Shown: one piece after another, positions 27,915 to 35,627 of the stretch | How the letters are laid out: each line of letters starts with the position of its first letter | How positions within the stretch are numbered: the first letter of the stretch is position 1 | Assembly: GCF_001280125.1 (NCBI RefSeq) | Contig: NZ_LGEG01000024.1 | Coordinates: 1 to 64,000 of the forward strand | Reading direction: 5' to 3' | Source: Streptomyces sp. NRRL F-6492 | GTDB taxonomy: Bacteria > Actinomycetota > Actinomycetes > Streptomycetales > Streptomycetaceae | Length of the DNA: 64,000 bases | Made by a program: the position numbers and the translations under genes | Notes under the pieces: generated by a model | The model's database searches: none | Told to the model about the DNA's origin: nothing | What the model saw: only the letters and a program-made list of their open reading frames with translations

Positions 27915-29108
27915 ATGTCGTACGTAGAGGTGCCGGGGGCGCAGGTGCCGATCCGGATGTGGGCCGACCCCTCCGCGGTCGAGGGCGGCGCCATGCAGCA
28001 GCTGCGGAACGTGGCGACGCTCCCCTGGATCAAGGGCCTGGCCGTGATGCCGGACGTGCACTACGGCAAGGGCGCGACGGTCGGCTCGGTGATCGCGATG
28101 CGGGGTGCGGTGTGCCCGGCGGCGGTCGGCGTGGACATCGGCTGCGGCATGTCGGCGGTCAAGACCTCCCTGACGGCCGAGGACCTGCCGGGCGACCTCT
28201 CCCGCCTCCGCTCCAAGATCGAACAGGCCATCCCGGTCGGCCGCGGCCTCCACCGCGAGACGGTGGACCCGAAGCGGCTGTACCAGTTCCCGACGGCGGG
28301 GTGGGACGACTTCTGGTCGCGGTTCGACGGGGTCGCGGACGCGGTGAAGTTCCGGCGGGAACGGGCGGGTCAGCAGATGGGAACGCTCGGATCGGGAAAT
28401 CATTTCATAGAGTTCTGTGTAGATACATCCGGTTCGGTATGGCTCATGCTGCACTCCGGGTCCCGGAACATCGGCAAGGAACTCGCCGATCACCACATCG
28501 GCGAGGCGCAGAAGCTGCCGCACAACCAGGGGCTCATCGACCGCGACCTGGCGGTGTTCGTCGCGGACACCCCGCAGATGGCGGCCTACCGGCACGACCT
28601 CTTCTGGGCGCAGGAGTACGCCAAGTACAACCGCGCGATCATGATGGCGCTCTTCCAGGAGGTCGTCCGCCGGGAGTTCCGCAAGGCCCGGGTGACCTTC
28701 GAGCCGGTGATCTCCTGCCACCACAACTACGTGGCGGAGGAGCGGTACGAGGGCATGGACCTGCTGGTCACGCGAAAGGGCGCGATCCGGGCCGGCGCCG
28801 GGGAGTTCGGGATCATCCCGGGCTCGATGGGCACGGGGTCGTACATCGTGAAGGGTCTCGGGAACGTGGCGTCCTTCAACTCGGCCTCGCACGGCGCCGG
28901 CCGGAAGATGAGCCGGAGCGCGGCGAAGCGGCGCTTCACGACGCGGGACCTGGAGGAGCAGACGCGGGGCGTGGAGTGCCGCAAGGACTCCGGCGTCGTG
29001 GACGAGATCCCCGGCGCGTACAAGCCGATCGAGAAGGTCATCGACCAGCAGCGGGACCTGGTGGAGGTCGTGGCGAAGCTGAAGCAGCTCATCTGTGTGA
29101 AGGGCTGA
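27915..29108 (+). CDS. rtcB: RtcB-family RNA ligase
   Basis: A 397-residue RtcB protein, which in other organisms joins 2',3'-cyclic phosphate or 3'-phosphate ends to 5'-OH RNA ends with GTP and manganese. Family motifs in order are MPDVHYGKGATVG, VGVDIGCGM with the metal Cys, GSGNHFIEF, HSGSRNIG, the SCHHNYV metal histidines, GSMGTGSYIV and SHGAGRKMSR carrying the guanylated His. It is shorter than E. coli RtcB (408) but complete. GAGGAAG precedes ATG 27915. Codons 159-176 are unusually AT-rich (see separate entry). No RtcA cyclase or RtcR is next to it. Confidence 0.94.
   Translation: MSYVEVPGAQVPIRMWADPSAVEGGAMQQLRNVATLPWIKGLAVMPDVHYGKGATVGSVIAMRGAVCPAAVGVDIGCGMSAVKTSLTAEDLPGDLSRLRSKIEQAIPVGRGLHRETVDPKRLYQFPTAGWDDFWSRFDGVADAVKFRRERAGQQMGTLGSGNHFIEFCVDTSGSVWLMLHSGSRNIGKELADHHIGEAQKLPHNQGLIDRDLAVFVADTPQMAAYRHDLFWAQEYAKYNRAIMMALFQEVVRREFRKARVTFEPVISCHHNYVAEERYEGMDLLVTRKGAIRAGAGEFGIIPGSMGTGSYIVKGLGNVASFNSASHGAGRKMSRSAAKRRFTTRDLEEQTRGVECRKDSGVVDEIPGAYKPIEKVIDQQRDLVEVVAKLKQLICVKG
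28391..28440 (+). other. AT-rich island inside rtcB
   Basis: In these 50 bases I count 20 G/C (40 percent) inside a gene that is otherwise strongly GC-rich. The frame is intact and uses A/T-ending codons rare in streptomycetes: GGA, AAT, CAT, ATA, TGT, GTA, GAT, ACA, GGT and GTA in quick succession. The encoded residues are partly the conserved GSGNHFIEF motif. Confidence 0.9.
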
Positions 29109-29146
29109 GCCGCCCCCGCGGGGACCTCGCGGTTCCGGGGCTTCGG

Positions 29147-29187
29147 GACGGGAGGGGCCGGTGCTGTGCGCACCGGCCCCTCCCGTC
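29147..29187. terminator. Bidirectional terminator between rtcB and SDR gene
   Basis: A perfect 18-bp stem (29147-29164 with 29170-29187) around the loop TGTGC, lying between the convergent stops at 29108 and 29191. Confidence 0.92.
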
Positions 29188-29190
29188 GTC

Positions 29191-29955
29191 CTACGACTCC
29201 CGGTGGACCTTGGTGTTGGAGGCCTGGGCGCGGGGGCGCACGACGAGGAGGTCGATGTTGACGTGCGGGGGGCGGGTGCAGGCCCAGGTGATGGTCTCGG
29301 CGACGTCGTCGGCGGTGAGGGGGGCGGCCACGCCGGCGTAGACCTTGGAGGCCTTGTCGGTGTCGCCGCGGAAGCGGGTGGTGGCGAACTCGTCGGTCTT
29401 GACCATGCCGGGGGCGATCTCGATGACGCGGACGGGCGTGCCGACGATCTCCAGGCGGAGGGTCTCGGCGAGGACGCGGGCGCCGTTCTTGGCGGCGACG
29501 TAGCCGCCGCCGCCCTCGTAGGTGCCGTGGCCGGCGGTGGAGGAGAGGACGACGACCGTGCCGTCGCCGCTCGCGGTGAGGGCGGGGAGCAGGGCCTGGG
29601 TCATGTGGAGGGTGCCGAGGACGTTGACCTCGTACATGCGCCGCCAGTCCTCGGGGTCGCCGGTGGCGACGGGGTCGGCGCCGAGGGCGCCGCCCGCGTT
29701 GTTGACCAGGACGGCGAGGGCGCGGAAGGCGGTGGCGAACTCGTCGACGGCGGCGCGGTCGGTGACGTCGAGGGCGTAGGCGGTGGCCTGGTGGCCGGCG
29801 TCGTTGATCTCGGCGGCGAGGGCCTCGATGCGGTCCTTGCGGCGGGCGGTGAGGACCACGCGGTAGCCGGCGGCGGCCAGCTGCCTGGCCGTGGCGGCGC
29901 CGATTCCGCTGCTCGCGCCGGTGACGACGGCGATGGGGGTACCGGGGGCGGTCAT
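29191..29955 (-). CDS. Classical SDR oxidoreductase
   Basis: A 254-residue classical short-chain dehydrogenase. It shows TGASSGIGAA (cofactor loop), the NNAG motif in LVNNAGG, a catalytic Ser in VVVLSSTAG and Tyr-x3-Lys in GGYVAAKNG, all at normal spacing. Basic residues after strand 2 (TARRKDR) suggest NADP(H). It resembles the YdfG/serine dehydrogenase-like group acting on small hydroxy acids or 3-hydroxy compounds. The start is ATG 29955. It is divergent from the MarR gene at 30094, a common arrangement for a regulator and its target. Confidence 0.9.
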   Translation of the reverse strand: MTAPGTPIAVVTGASSGIGAATARQLAAAGYRVVLTARRKDRIEALAAEINDAGHQATAYALDVTDRAAVDEFATAFRALAVLVNNAGGALGADPVATGDPEDWRRMYEVNVLGTLHMTQALLPALTASGDGTVVVLSSTAGHGTYEGGGGYVAAKNGARVLAETLRLEIVGTPVRVIEIAPGMVKTDEFATTRFRGDTDKASKVYAGVAAPLTADDVAETITWACTRPPHVNIDLLVVRPRAQASNTKVHRES

Positions 29956-30093
29956 GGCGTGCTCCTCGCGCAGGTGATCGACGGTGGTGATCGCCCGGCC
30001 AGGATAGGCGGGGCGGGTCGGGGAGGGTCGGGGCGGTCGGCCGGCGCCGGGTTCCGGTGCTCGCCGTCGGTGACCCGTGCGTACGATCTCTGC

Positions 30094-30606
30094 ATGACGC
30101 AGAAGGGTTCCGCCCGGCGCGAGGCGCTGATGACCGAGCTGCACGGGGAGGCCCGCCGCTACATGGCCGCCTACGCCCTGTTCAACCAGGCCGTCGCGGA
30201 CCATCTGGGGCTCCACCCGACCGATGTGCAGTGTCTGAACCTGCTCAGTCTGGAGGGCGGGCCGGTGACCACCGGGCGGATCGCCGAGCTGACCGGGCTC
30301 ACCACCGGCTCCGCGACCCGGCTCGTCGACCGTCTCGAACGGGCCGGATACGTGACGCGGGCGCGCGACACCGAAGACCGGCGCCGGGTCCTGGTCTCGC
30401 TCGCCCCCGGGCGGGCGGCGGAGCTCGGTGCCCTGTGGCGGAGGCTCAACGGCACGTGGGGCACGATGTTCGACGTCTACAGCGATGCCGAGGTCGCCCT
30501 GCTCATCGCCCACATGCGGCGCACCGTGGAGGTGAGCGCCCAGCAGGTCGAGCGGTTGCGCGAGGGCGACTTCGACGGGCCGGACGCCCCTGGCGGAGAC
30601 TCCTAG
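30094..30606 (+). CDS. MarR-family transcriptional regulator
   Basis: A 170-residue MarR protein with the wHTH recognition segment TGRIAELTGLTTGSATRLVD and the wing containing DTEDRRRVLVSL. Long N- and C-terminal helices would form the dimer interface. It is probably the local regulator of the divergent SDR gene, since the two starts are 138 bases apart. ATG 30094 follows TACGAT (30082-30087) by six bases without a ribosome site, so the message may be leaderless. The 3' end overlaps the convergent Mut7-C gene by four bases. Confidence 0.9.
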   Translation: MTQKGSARREALMTELHGEARRYMAAYALFNQAVADHLGLHPTDVQCLNLLSLEGGPVTTGRIAELTGLTTGSATRLVDRLERAGYVTRARDTEDRRRVLVSLAPGRAAELGALWRRLNGTWGTMFDVYSDAEVALLIAHMRRTVEVSAQQVERLREGDFDGPDAPGGDS

Positions 30607-31340
30607 CGGGCCGCCGTTCCGCCGAATTCGCGCACCGCGTCGGAGACGATCGCCTCCAGGCGCGCGTGGTGGGCGCCGCGCCAGTAGACCCGGTCGCACT
30701 CCACGCACTGGGCGAACACGTCGTAGGTCTTCTCGGTGCCCTGCTCCAGTCGCTCGCGCACGGCGTCCTTGTCGGCGCCGCTCAGTTCGCCGTTGCAGGC
30801 CGTGCAGCGGGTCCAGGGCGCGAGCGGCGGTGCGAACCGTTCGAGGACGTCCCGGAGCTGCTCGTCCGGCCGGTCGCTGTAGACGTAGGCGCCCGCCCAC
30901 AGTTCGCGGCGGCGCAGCAGGCCGCGGTCCCGGGAGAGCAGGACGCGGCGCTCCCGCGCGGAGAGGGCGGCCAGGGCGGGGTCGCCGATGTCCTCGCTCT
31001 CGTAGGCCGCGTCCACGCCGAGCAGGCGCAGTCGCCGGGCCAGGGTGCCGAGGTGGACGTCGAGCAGGAACCGGAGGGGTGCGCCGGGGACCGGTTGCGG
31101 GCGGGTGACGTCCTCGACCTCGATCGTCTCGCCCGCGGCCGGGACGTGCGAGGTCTCGACGGGCCGCCCGTCGGCCAGGAGCCGTCCGGCCTCGGTGAGG
31201 GGCACGCCCAGTGACTCCACGACGTGGCCGAGGGAGGAGGCGCCGTCGGTGGTCACGGGGGTGGGGCCCGAGCGCCGCTCCGCCGAGACGAAGAGCCGCA
31301 GGCCGGGGGCGAAACTGATCTGGATCTCCGGTCCGTTCAC
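30603..31340 (-). CDS. Mut7-C RNase-domain protein with N-terminal ubiquitin-like domain
   Basis: A 245-residue protein. The N-terminal ~80 residues form a Mut7-C-type ubiquitin-like fold. The C-terminal half is the Mut7-C PIN-like RNase domain, with the LLDVHLGTLARRLRLLG entry, the acidic SEDIGD segment and LSRDRGLL. It ends in a zinc ribbon: Cys-x2-Cys in TRCTACNGEL and Cys-x2-Cys in QCVECDRVYWRG. Predicted to be an endo-ribonuclease by fold; no bacterial substrate is known to me. It is a single gene, convergent with MarR and upstream of the NmrA-like gene on the same strand. Confidence 0.88.
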   Translation of the reverse strand: MNGPEIQISFAPGLRLFVSAERRSGPTPVTTDGASSLGHVVESLGVPLTEAGRLLADGRPVETSHVPAAGETIEVEDVTRPQPVPGAPLRFLLDVHLGTLARRLRLLGVDAAYESEDIGDPALAALSARERRVLLSRDRGLLRRRELWAGAYVYSDRPDEQLRDVLERFAPPLAPWTRCTACNGELSGADKDAVRERLEQGTEKTYDVFAQCVECDRVYWRGAHHARLEAIVSDAVREFGGTAAR

Positions 31341-31424
31341 GGGGACAGGATGGCACCGCCGGCGGACGGGCTGCCAGGGAATTCGGCCGGGGCGGGGCCG
31401 GGGGCGGGGCCGGGGGCGGGCCGT

Positions 31425-32276
31425 TCAGGGTCGGAAGGCCTCCGCGTGGTCCGTGGCCCAGGTGGTGAAGGTGCGGGGCGGGTGTCCGGTCAGTTCCTCC
31501 AGGGTGCCGGTCAGGGGCGCGGGGCGGCCGTCGTGGGCGGCCCAGTGCGAGAGGAGGCCGTCGGCGATCGGCTCCGGGACGAAGGCGGCGACCGACTTCT
31601 TCCACTCCTCGGGGGTGACGGCGGTGTGCGGTGCGGGGCGTCCGGTCACCTGGGCCAGGATCGCCAGCTGTTCGGTGAAGTCCAGTGACGCGGGGCCCGT
31701 CAGCCAGTAGGAGGAGCCGCGCAGCCGGGGGTCGGTGAGGACCGCGAGGGCCGCTTCGGCGAGGTCGCGCTCGTGGATCGGGTCGCTGTGCGCGTGGGGG
31801 TACGGCAGGGCCGGGCCCTGGCCCGTCTTGAGCCGTCGTGCCCAGGCGAGGGCGTTGGTGGCGAAGGCGCCGGGCTGGAGGTGGGTGGCCTCGAAGGCGC
31901 CGGAGTCGGCGGCGGTCGCCAGGGCGCGCTCGGCCGCCAGGTGGCGGGCGGCGACGGCGTTCCCGGCGGCGTCGGGGGCGAGGACGGAGCTGGAGGAGAG
32001 CAGGACGACGTGCTCGACGCCGGTGGCGCGGGCCCGTTCGGCGAAGGTGTCGGCGTGTGCGGCCTCGGCGTAGAGGAAGACGGAGTCGACGCCTCGCAGG
32101 GCGGTGTCGAAGGTGGCCGGGTCGGTGAGGTCGCAGTGCACGGTGCCGACTCCGGGGGGTGGGGAGAGGTCCGCGGGGTTCTGGGAGCCGGCTGTGGCCT
32201 CGACGCCCGCGGCGGCGAGGAGGTCGAGGAGGGCGGAGGCGACGCGGCCGCGGCTGCCGGTGACGAGAACGGTCAT
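31425..32276 (-). CDS. NmrA-like atypical SDR (NAD(P)H-binding)
   Basis: A 283-residue protein with the glycine-rich VTGSRGRVASAL nucleotide loop at residues 4-15, and HCDLTDP plus FLYAEAA typical of NmrA/QOR2-like proteins. Tyr-x3-Lys is absent, as usual for this group. They bind NADP(H) and act as redox sensors or quinone reductases. ATG 32276 has GGAAGGACACC just upstream on the minus strand; the longer reading frame upstream runs through a heptamer repeat and is not coding. A palindrome near 32411 may serve as an operator. Confidence 0.87.
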   Translation of the reverse strand: MTVLVTGSRGRVASALLDLLAAAGVEATAGSQNPADLSPPPGVGTVHCDLTDPATFDTALRGVDSVFLYAEAAHADTFAERARATGVEHVVLLSSSSVLAPDAAGNAVAARHLAAERALATAADSGAFEATHLQPGAFATNALAWARRLKTGQGPALPYPHAHSDPIHERDLAEAALAVLTDPRLRGSSYWLTGPASLDFTEQLAILAQVTGRPAPHTAVTPEEWKKSVAAFVPEPIADGLLSHWAAHDGRPAPLTGTLEELTGHPPRTFTTWATDHAEAFRP

Positions 32277-32310
32277 GGGGTGTCCTTCCGGGAGGAGCAG
32301 TCGACGGGTG

Positions 32311-32359
32311 GCCGTTGGCCGTTGGCCTTTGGGCGTTGGGCGTTGGCCGTTGGCCTCTG
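32311..32359. repeat. Seven tandem copies of a 7-bp unit
   Basis: Seven consecutive heptamers from 32311: GCCGTTG, GCCGTTG, GCCTTTG, GGCGTTG, GGCGTTG, GCCGTTG, GCCTCTG. They lie between the divergent NmrA-like and GNAT genes, about 35-80 bases before the NmrA-like start, so they could change promoter spacing if copy number varies. Confidence 0.9.
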
Positions 32360-32410
32360 GTCGGCGGGGCGTGGGAGACCGGCTCGGCCATTTCGACTGC
32401 GCTGCGAATA

Positions 32411-32427
32411 ATCTGCGTGACACAGAT
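32411..32427. promoter_or_regulatory. Near-perfect 17-bp palindrome, candidate operator
   Basis: ATCTGCGTGACACAGAT reads the same on the other strand except for one base pair. It stands in the less GC-rich part of the divergent intergenic region between the NmrA-like gene and the GNAT gene. No regulator gene is adjacent to either, so the binding protein is unknown. Confidence 0.5.
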
Positions 32428-32487
32428 GAATATCCAGGGCGACGCCTCGGCGGTCAACCCCGAAAAATCCTGGGGTACCGTCCCGGC

Positions 32488-32937
32488 ATGAAGATCACCG
32501 ACCTCGAACCGGGCGATCCCCGCCTGGAGACCGACCTCCTGCCGGTCCTCTCCGAACTCCGCCCCCACCTCACCCCGGAGCTCTTCCGCGAGGTGTACGA
32601 GACCGGGCACGCCCAGGGGCTGCGGTTCAGTGCCGCCTACGCGGACGACGGGCGCTGCGTCGGCGCGGCCGGCTGGCGGATCGTCGTCAACACCAGCTCG
32701 CTGCGCAAGCTCTACGTCGACGACCTGGTGACGGCGGCGGCCGACCGTTCCTCCGGCGTCGGGCACGCGCTGATCGCCCATCTGGAGGGCCACGCCCGCG
32801 CGGCCGGCTGCCACGAGCTCAATCTGGACTCCGGCACCCACCGCACCGGAGCCCACCGCTTCTACCTGCGGGAGCGCTTCGACATCGTGGCCTTCCACTT
32901 CACCCGGCCGCTCACCGGGCCGGATCAGGCCTCCTGA
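32488..32937 (+). CDS. GNAT-family N-acetyltransferase
   Basis: A 149-residue GNAT domain. The acceptor-side strands lead to LYVDDLVTAAADRSSGVGHALI, where the usual Q/R-x2-G-x-G/A loop reads RSSGVGHAL. The C-terminal part has the LDSGTHRTGAHRFYLRERF segment common to small GNATs. The substrate is unknown. ATG 32488 lies six bases after TACCGT (32476-32481) with no ribosome site, so it is probably leaderless. Its end overlaps the convergent second GNAT gene by 13 bases. Confidence 0.87.
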   Translation: MKITDLEPGDPRLETDLLPVLSELRPHLTPELFREVYETGHAQGLRFSAAYADDGRCVGAAGWRIVVNTSSLRKLYVDDLVTAAADRSSGVGHALIAHLEGHARAAGCHELNLDSGTHRTGAHRFYLRERFDIVAFHFTRPLTGPDQAS

Positions 32938-33500
32938 GCCGGGTCCTCCAGGTCGAACCGCCAGTCGTTGCACCGCATCGGGCGCCCCGCCGGGTACTCG
33001 AAGTCCCGCTCGCCGCGCGGTTCGAAACCCGCCTTGCGGCACACCGCGTTCGAGGCGGCGTTGTCCGCCGACGGGAAGGCGTGCAGGTGGCGGCGGGTGC
33101 CCGCTTCCGGGCCCTCCGTGGCCGCCGTCCGTGCCTGCGCGATCACCGCGCGCGTGGCGGCCGTCGCCACGCCCCGGCCCTGGAAGCCGGGCAGCACGGC
33201 CCACCCGGTCTCGTACACCGGCTCGCCGTCCCAGGTCTGGCTCCAGAAGCCGATGCTGCCCACCACGGTCTCCTCCGGGAGCAGCACGATCCGGAACATG
33301 CGGCCCGCGCCCGGGTCCGCGGCGCTCATCCCCACGTACCGCCGGTGGCGCAGGACGACCTGTTCCCCGGTCTCCGGGCCGCCGAGGTGGGCGGTCAGCT
33401 CCGGCGCGTTCAGGGCGTGCAGCAGTCCGGCGTCCTCCTCGGACCAGGGTTCCAGGCGTACGCGCGAGGTGTCGTTCTCCATCTTCGTACGGTAGGTCAC
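32925..33500 (-). CDS. GNAT-family N-acetyltransferase (RimJ/RimL-like)
   Basis: A roughly 191-residue GNAT protein of the RimJ/RimL-like type: VRLEPWSEEDAGLL at the N-terminus, VVGSIGFWSQ, the acetyl-CoA loop GFQGRGVATAATR and the SADNAASNAVCRKAGFEPRG end. GTG 33500 overlaps the stop of the araC-type gene as GTGA, which favours translational coupling; ATG 33482 gives a 185-residue alternative. The pair may act together in resistance or modification of a small molecule, but no substrate is evident. Confidence 0.85.
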   Translation of the reverse strand: MTYRTKMENDTSRVRLEPWSEEDAGLLHALNAPELTAHLGGPETGEQVVLRHRRYVGMSAADPGAGRMFRIVLLPEETVVGSIGFWSQTWDGEPVYETGWAVLPGFQGRGVATAATRAVIAQARTAATEGPEAGTRRHLHAFPSADNAASNAVCRKAGFEPRGERDFEYPAGRPMRCNDWRFDLEDPAQEA

Positions 33501-34366
33501 GGCACTGACGGTCCGCGGGCGTAGGCCGTCGGCGGGACCCCGATCGTGGCGGTGAAGTCCCGTACGAGGTGGGCCTGGTCGGTGTAGCCCAGTTCGGCCG
33601 CGAGGGCGGCCCAGTCCGGTGGGACCGCGTTCTCGGCGCGTTCCAGGGCCTCGTGGATCCGGTAGCGCAGGATCACCCATTTCGGGCCGACTCCGACGCG
33701 GCTCGCGAAGAGGCGCTGGAGGGAGCGGGTCGACAGGCCGGAGACGGCGGCGAGTTGGGACGCCCTGCGGATCGTGCGGTCCGAACGGGCCAGTTCCACC
33801 AGCTCGACGGCGTGGTCGGCCGCCGGGTCGGGGGTGGGGCCGTGGGCCAGGAGGAAGGCGTCGAGCGCCGCCACGCGCGCGTGGTCCTCGTCGGGGGAGA
33901 GGACGGCGGCCGGGGCGCCGGTGGCCGCGTCCGTGCCCGGGGTGCCGGGGAAGGCCTCGGTCAGCGGGACGCGGCGGCCCGTCCACGCCGACACGGGCCA
34001 CGCGGGCGCGAAGGGCCGGAAGCCGCCGGGGCGGAACTGGACGCCGCAGACCCGGCCCGTCTCCGCCAGCTCGTGGGTGAACAGGCCGGGGCCGATCCCC
34101 GCGACCTCGGCCGTCGTGCTTCCCGCGTCCGCCGGGGCGTCCAGGGGGCCGTACCGCTGGAAGACGACGTTCACCGACGGGTGCGGGACGACGTGGCTCG
34201 CGTACGGCTGCGGCAGTTCCCAGTCGATCAGCCAGTAGTGCTCCAGGTAGGGCCGCAGTTCCGGGGCCGGGAGGTGCCGGCGGAAGCGGACGCGGGAGAG
34301 GAGTCCGGCGGGGTCGACGATGCCCCGGGTGTCCCGGCGGGGGGCGGAGGCGGACATGGTCCGCAT
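33497..34366 (-). CDS. AraC-family transcriptional regulator
   Basis: A 289-residue regulator. Residues 1-170 are a cupin-like or DUF6597-type N-terminal domain (HYWLIDWELPQPY, VVPHPSVNVVF and GVQFRPGGF). Residues 185-285 are the AraC DNA-binding domain with two HTHs: IRRASQLAAVSGLSTRSLQRL and WAALAAELGYTDQAHLVRDF. I chose ATG 34366 with AGGGGTG upstream; ATG 34357 is nearly as good. It is divergent from the TIGR03086-type gene (77 bases apart) and upstream of the GNAT gene it is coupled to. Confidence 0.88.
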   Translation of the reverse strand: MRTMSASAPRRDTRGIVDPAGLLSRVRFRRHLPAPELRPYLEHYWLIDWELPQPYASHVVPHPSVNVVFQRYGPLDAPADAGSTTAEVAGIGPGLFTHELAETGRVCGVQFRPGGFRPFAPAWPVSAWTGRRVPLTEAFPGTPGTDAATGAPAAVLSPDEDHARVAALDAFLLAHGPTPDPAADHAVELVELARSDRTIRRASQLAAVSGLSTRSLQRLFASRVGVGPKWVILRYRIHEALERAENAVPPDWAALAAELGYTDQAHLVRDFTATIGVPPTAYARGPSVP

Positions 34367-34443
34367 GCTAGACACCCCTGGCGCGCGCGGTCTGTCGTGT
34401 TTCTTCAAGACGGGGCCGGGCATGCTTGCCTAGCGTCGGGATC

Positions 34444-35022
34444 ATGACGAACGAGGCTCCTCCCCGCATCGCCGAGCTGCTCCGCACCGCCGTCGACGAC
34501 GCCGTTCCCGTGGTCGGCGGGATCGCCGACGCGTCGCTCGGCGCGTCCACGCCCTGTGCCGAGTACGACGTGCGGGCCCTGGTCGGCCATCTCTTCTCCG
34601 TCGTGGTGAACTTCCAGGTCCTCGCCGCCAAGGGAACGCCCGACTTCTCCGAGACTCCGGACCGGGTCGCCGAGGCGGGCTGGCGCGAGCTGTTCGGGGC
34701 GGAGGCCGGGAAGCTGGTCGACGCGTGGTCGGCGCCCGGTGCGGAGGAGGGGACGTCCGGGGCGATGGGGCTGCCCGCGCGGACGGTCGGCTGCATGGTG
34801 CTGCTCGATCTGACCGTGCACGCCTGGGACCTGGCCCGCGCCACCGGCCGGGCCTTCGAGCCGGATCCGGTCGTGGTGGCGGGGCTCGCCGGGGAGGTGG
34901 AGCGGATGGCTCCCCTGGCCCGGCGCATGGGTGTCTTCGGGGACGCGGTCGAGCCGCCCGGGGACGCCACCGCCTTCGAGCGGCTGCTGGCCACGACGGG
35001 CCGCGACCCGCGCGCCTGGTAG
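34444..35022 (+). CDS. TIGR03086-type (DinB/maleylpyruvate isomerase-like) protein
   Basis: A 192-residue protein of the DinB-like four-helix group called TIGR03086. The N-terminal STPCAEYDVRALVGHLFSV contains the first metal-binding His, and DLTVHAWDLARATG contains the second His and Asp. Family members include mycothiol-dependent maleylpyruvate isomerases, so a mycothiol-linked role is possible. ATG 34444 lies seven bases after TAGCGT, suggesting a leaderless transcript. A probable target of the divergent AraC-type regulator. Confidence 0.86.
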   Translation: MTNEAPPRIAELLRTAVDDAVPVVGGIADASLGASTPCAEYDVRALVGHLFSVVVNFQVLAAKGTPDFSETPDRVAEAGWRELFGAEAGKLVDAWSAPGAEEGTSGAMGLPARTVGCMVLLDLTVHAWDLARATGRAFEPDPVVVAGLAGEVERMAPLARRMGVFGDAVEPPGDATAFERLLATTGRDPRAW

Positions 35023-35034
35023 CCGCCACTGTCA

Positions 35035-35135
35035 GCCCCGGCCCAGCCCCGGCCCAGCCCCAACCCGGCCCGGCCCAGCCCCAGCCCGGCCCGGCCCAGC
35101 TCGGCTCGGTCCGGTCCGGCCCAGTCCGGCCCGGT
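35035..35135. repeat. Degenerate GGCCC(A/G)GCCC repeat array
   Basis: About 100 bases built almost only from CCCGGCC, CAGCCCC and CGGTCCGG blocks, with roughly 10-12-base periodicity, lying directly after the TIGR03086-type gene. It fills the space before the small membrane-protein gene. Confidence 0.8.
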
Positions 35136-35146
35136 GGGGGCGCGGC

Positions 35147-35380
35147 TCAGCGCAGGCGGCCCGTCGGGCCGGGGGAGAGGCGGGAGACGACCTGGCCGAA
35201 GGCGTGCTCCTCGGCGGGGGTCAGCGGGACCGACTCCTGGGGGTGCCAGACCCGCTCCAGCGGAGTGCCGTTCCGGGCGCGGGCGCGCAGGCCCAGGGCG
35301 AGCCAGGTCACCGTCGAGACGGCGAGCAGACCGAAGAGCGTGGTCACACGGGGGTCCGAGAACGGGCCGGGCAAGGGCAT
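35147..35380 (-). CDS. Small single-pass membrane protein, unknown
   Basis: A 77-residue protein with one hydrophobic helix (about residues 13-29, TLFGLLAVSTVTWLALGL) followed by Arg residues, so N-out/C-in is likely. The rest is a short soluble tail ending in a helix around EEHAFGQVVSRL. GGAG six bases before ATG 35380 and the coding-like composition support it. I do not recognise the family. Confidence 0.65.
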   Translation of the reverse strand: MPLPGPFSDPRVTTLFGLLAVSTVTWLALGLRARARNGTPLERVWHPQESVPLTPAEEHAFGQVVSRLSPGPTGRLR

Positions 35381-35627
35381 GGCTCACTCCAGGGCGTGAG
35401 GGCCGCCCGTACGCGTGCGCCCCGGCAGGTGGCGCTCCCGCACGACGGCGCGGCGATTCCTACGGCTTCCTCCCGACCTGTTCAGTTAACACCTCCCGGA
35501 GGCCTTTCGGCAGGGGGGAGCCGGGGCCGGGGGCGGCCGGTGCGGGGCGCAGGCCCCCTTGTGCGGATCGGACGTCCGTTCCAAGGTGGCGGAACAGGGA
35601 GATTCCGGCCGGGGAGGGAGCAGCCGC

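Noticed and set aside
29191..33204. A 1337-codon open frame on the minus strand
   Set aside because: Only its last 254 codons (the SDR) have protein-like sequence. The rest runs antisense or out of frame through MarR, Mut7-C and NmrA-like genes, as is common in very GC-rich DNA.
32950..34400. Mobile element ends around the GNAT-AraC-TIGR03086 group
   Set aside because: No transposase, inverted terminal repeats or target duplication are visible; the gene group is ordinary accessory content.
35035..35135. CRISPR-like or riboswitch-like structure in the GGCCC repeat
   Set aside because: Units are short, degenerate and lack unique spacers. It is simple-sequence DNA.
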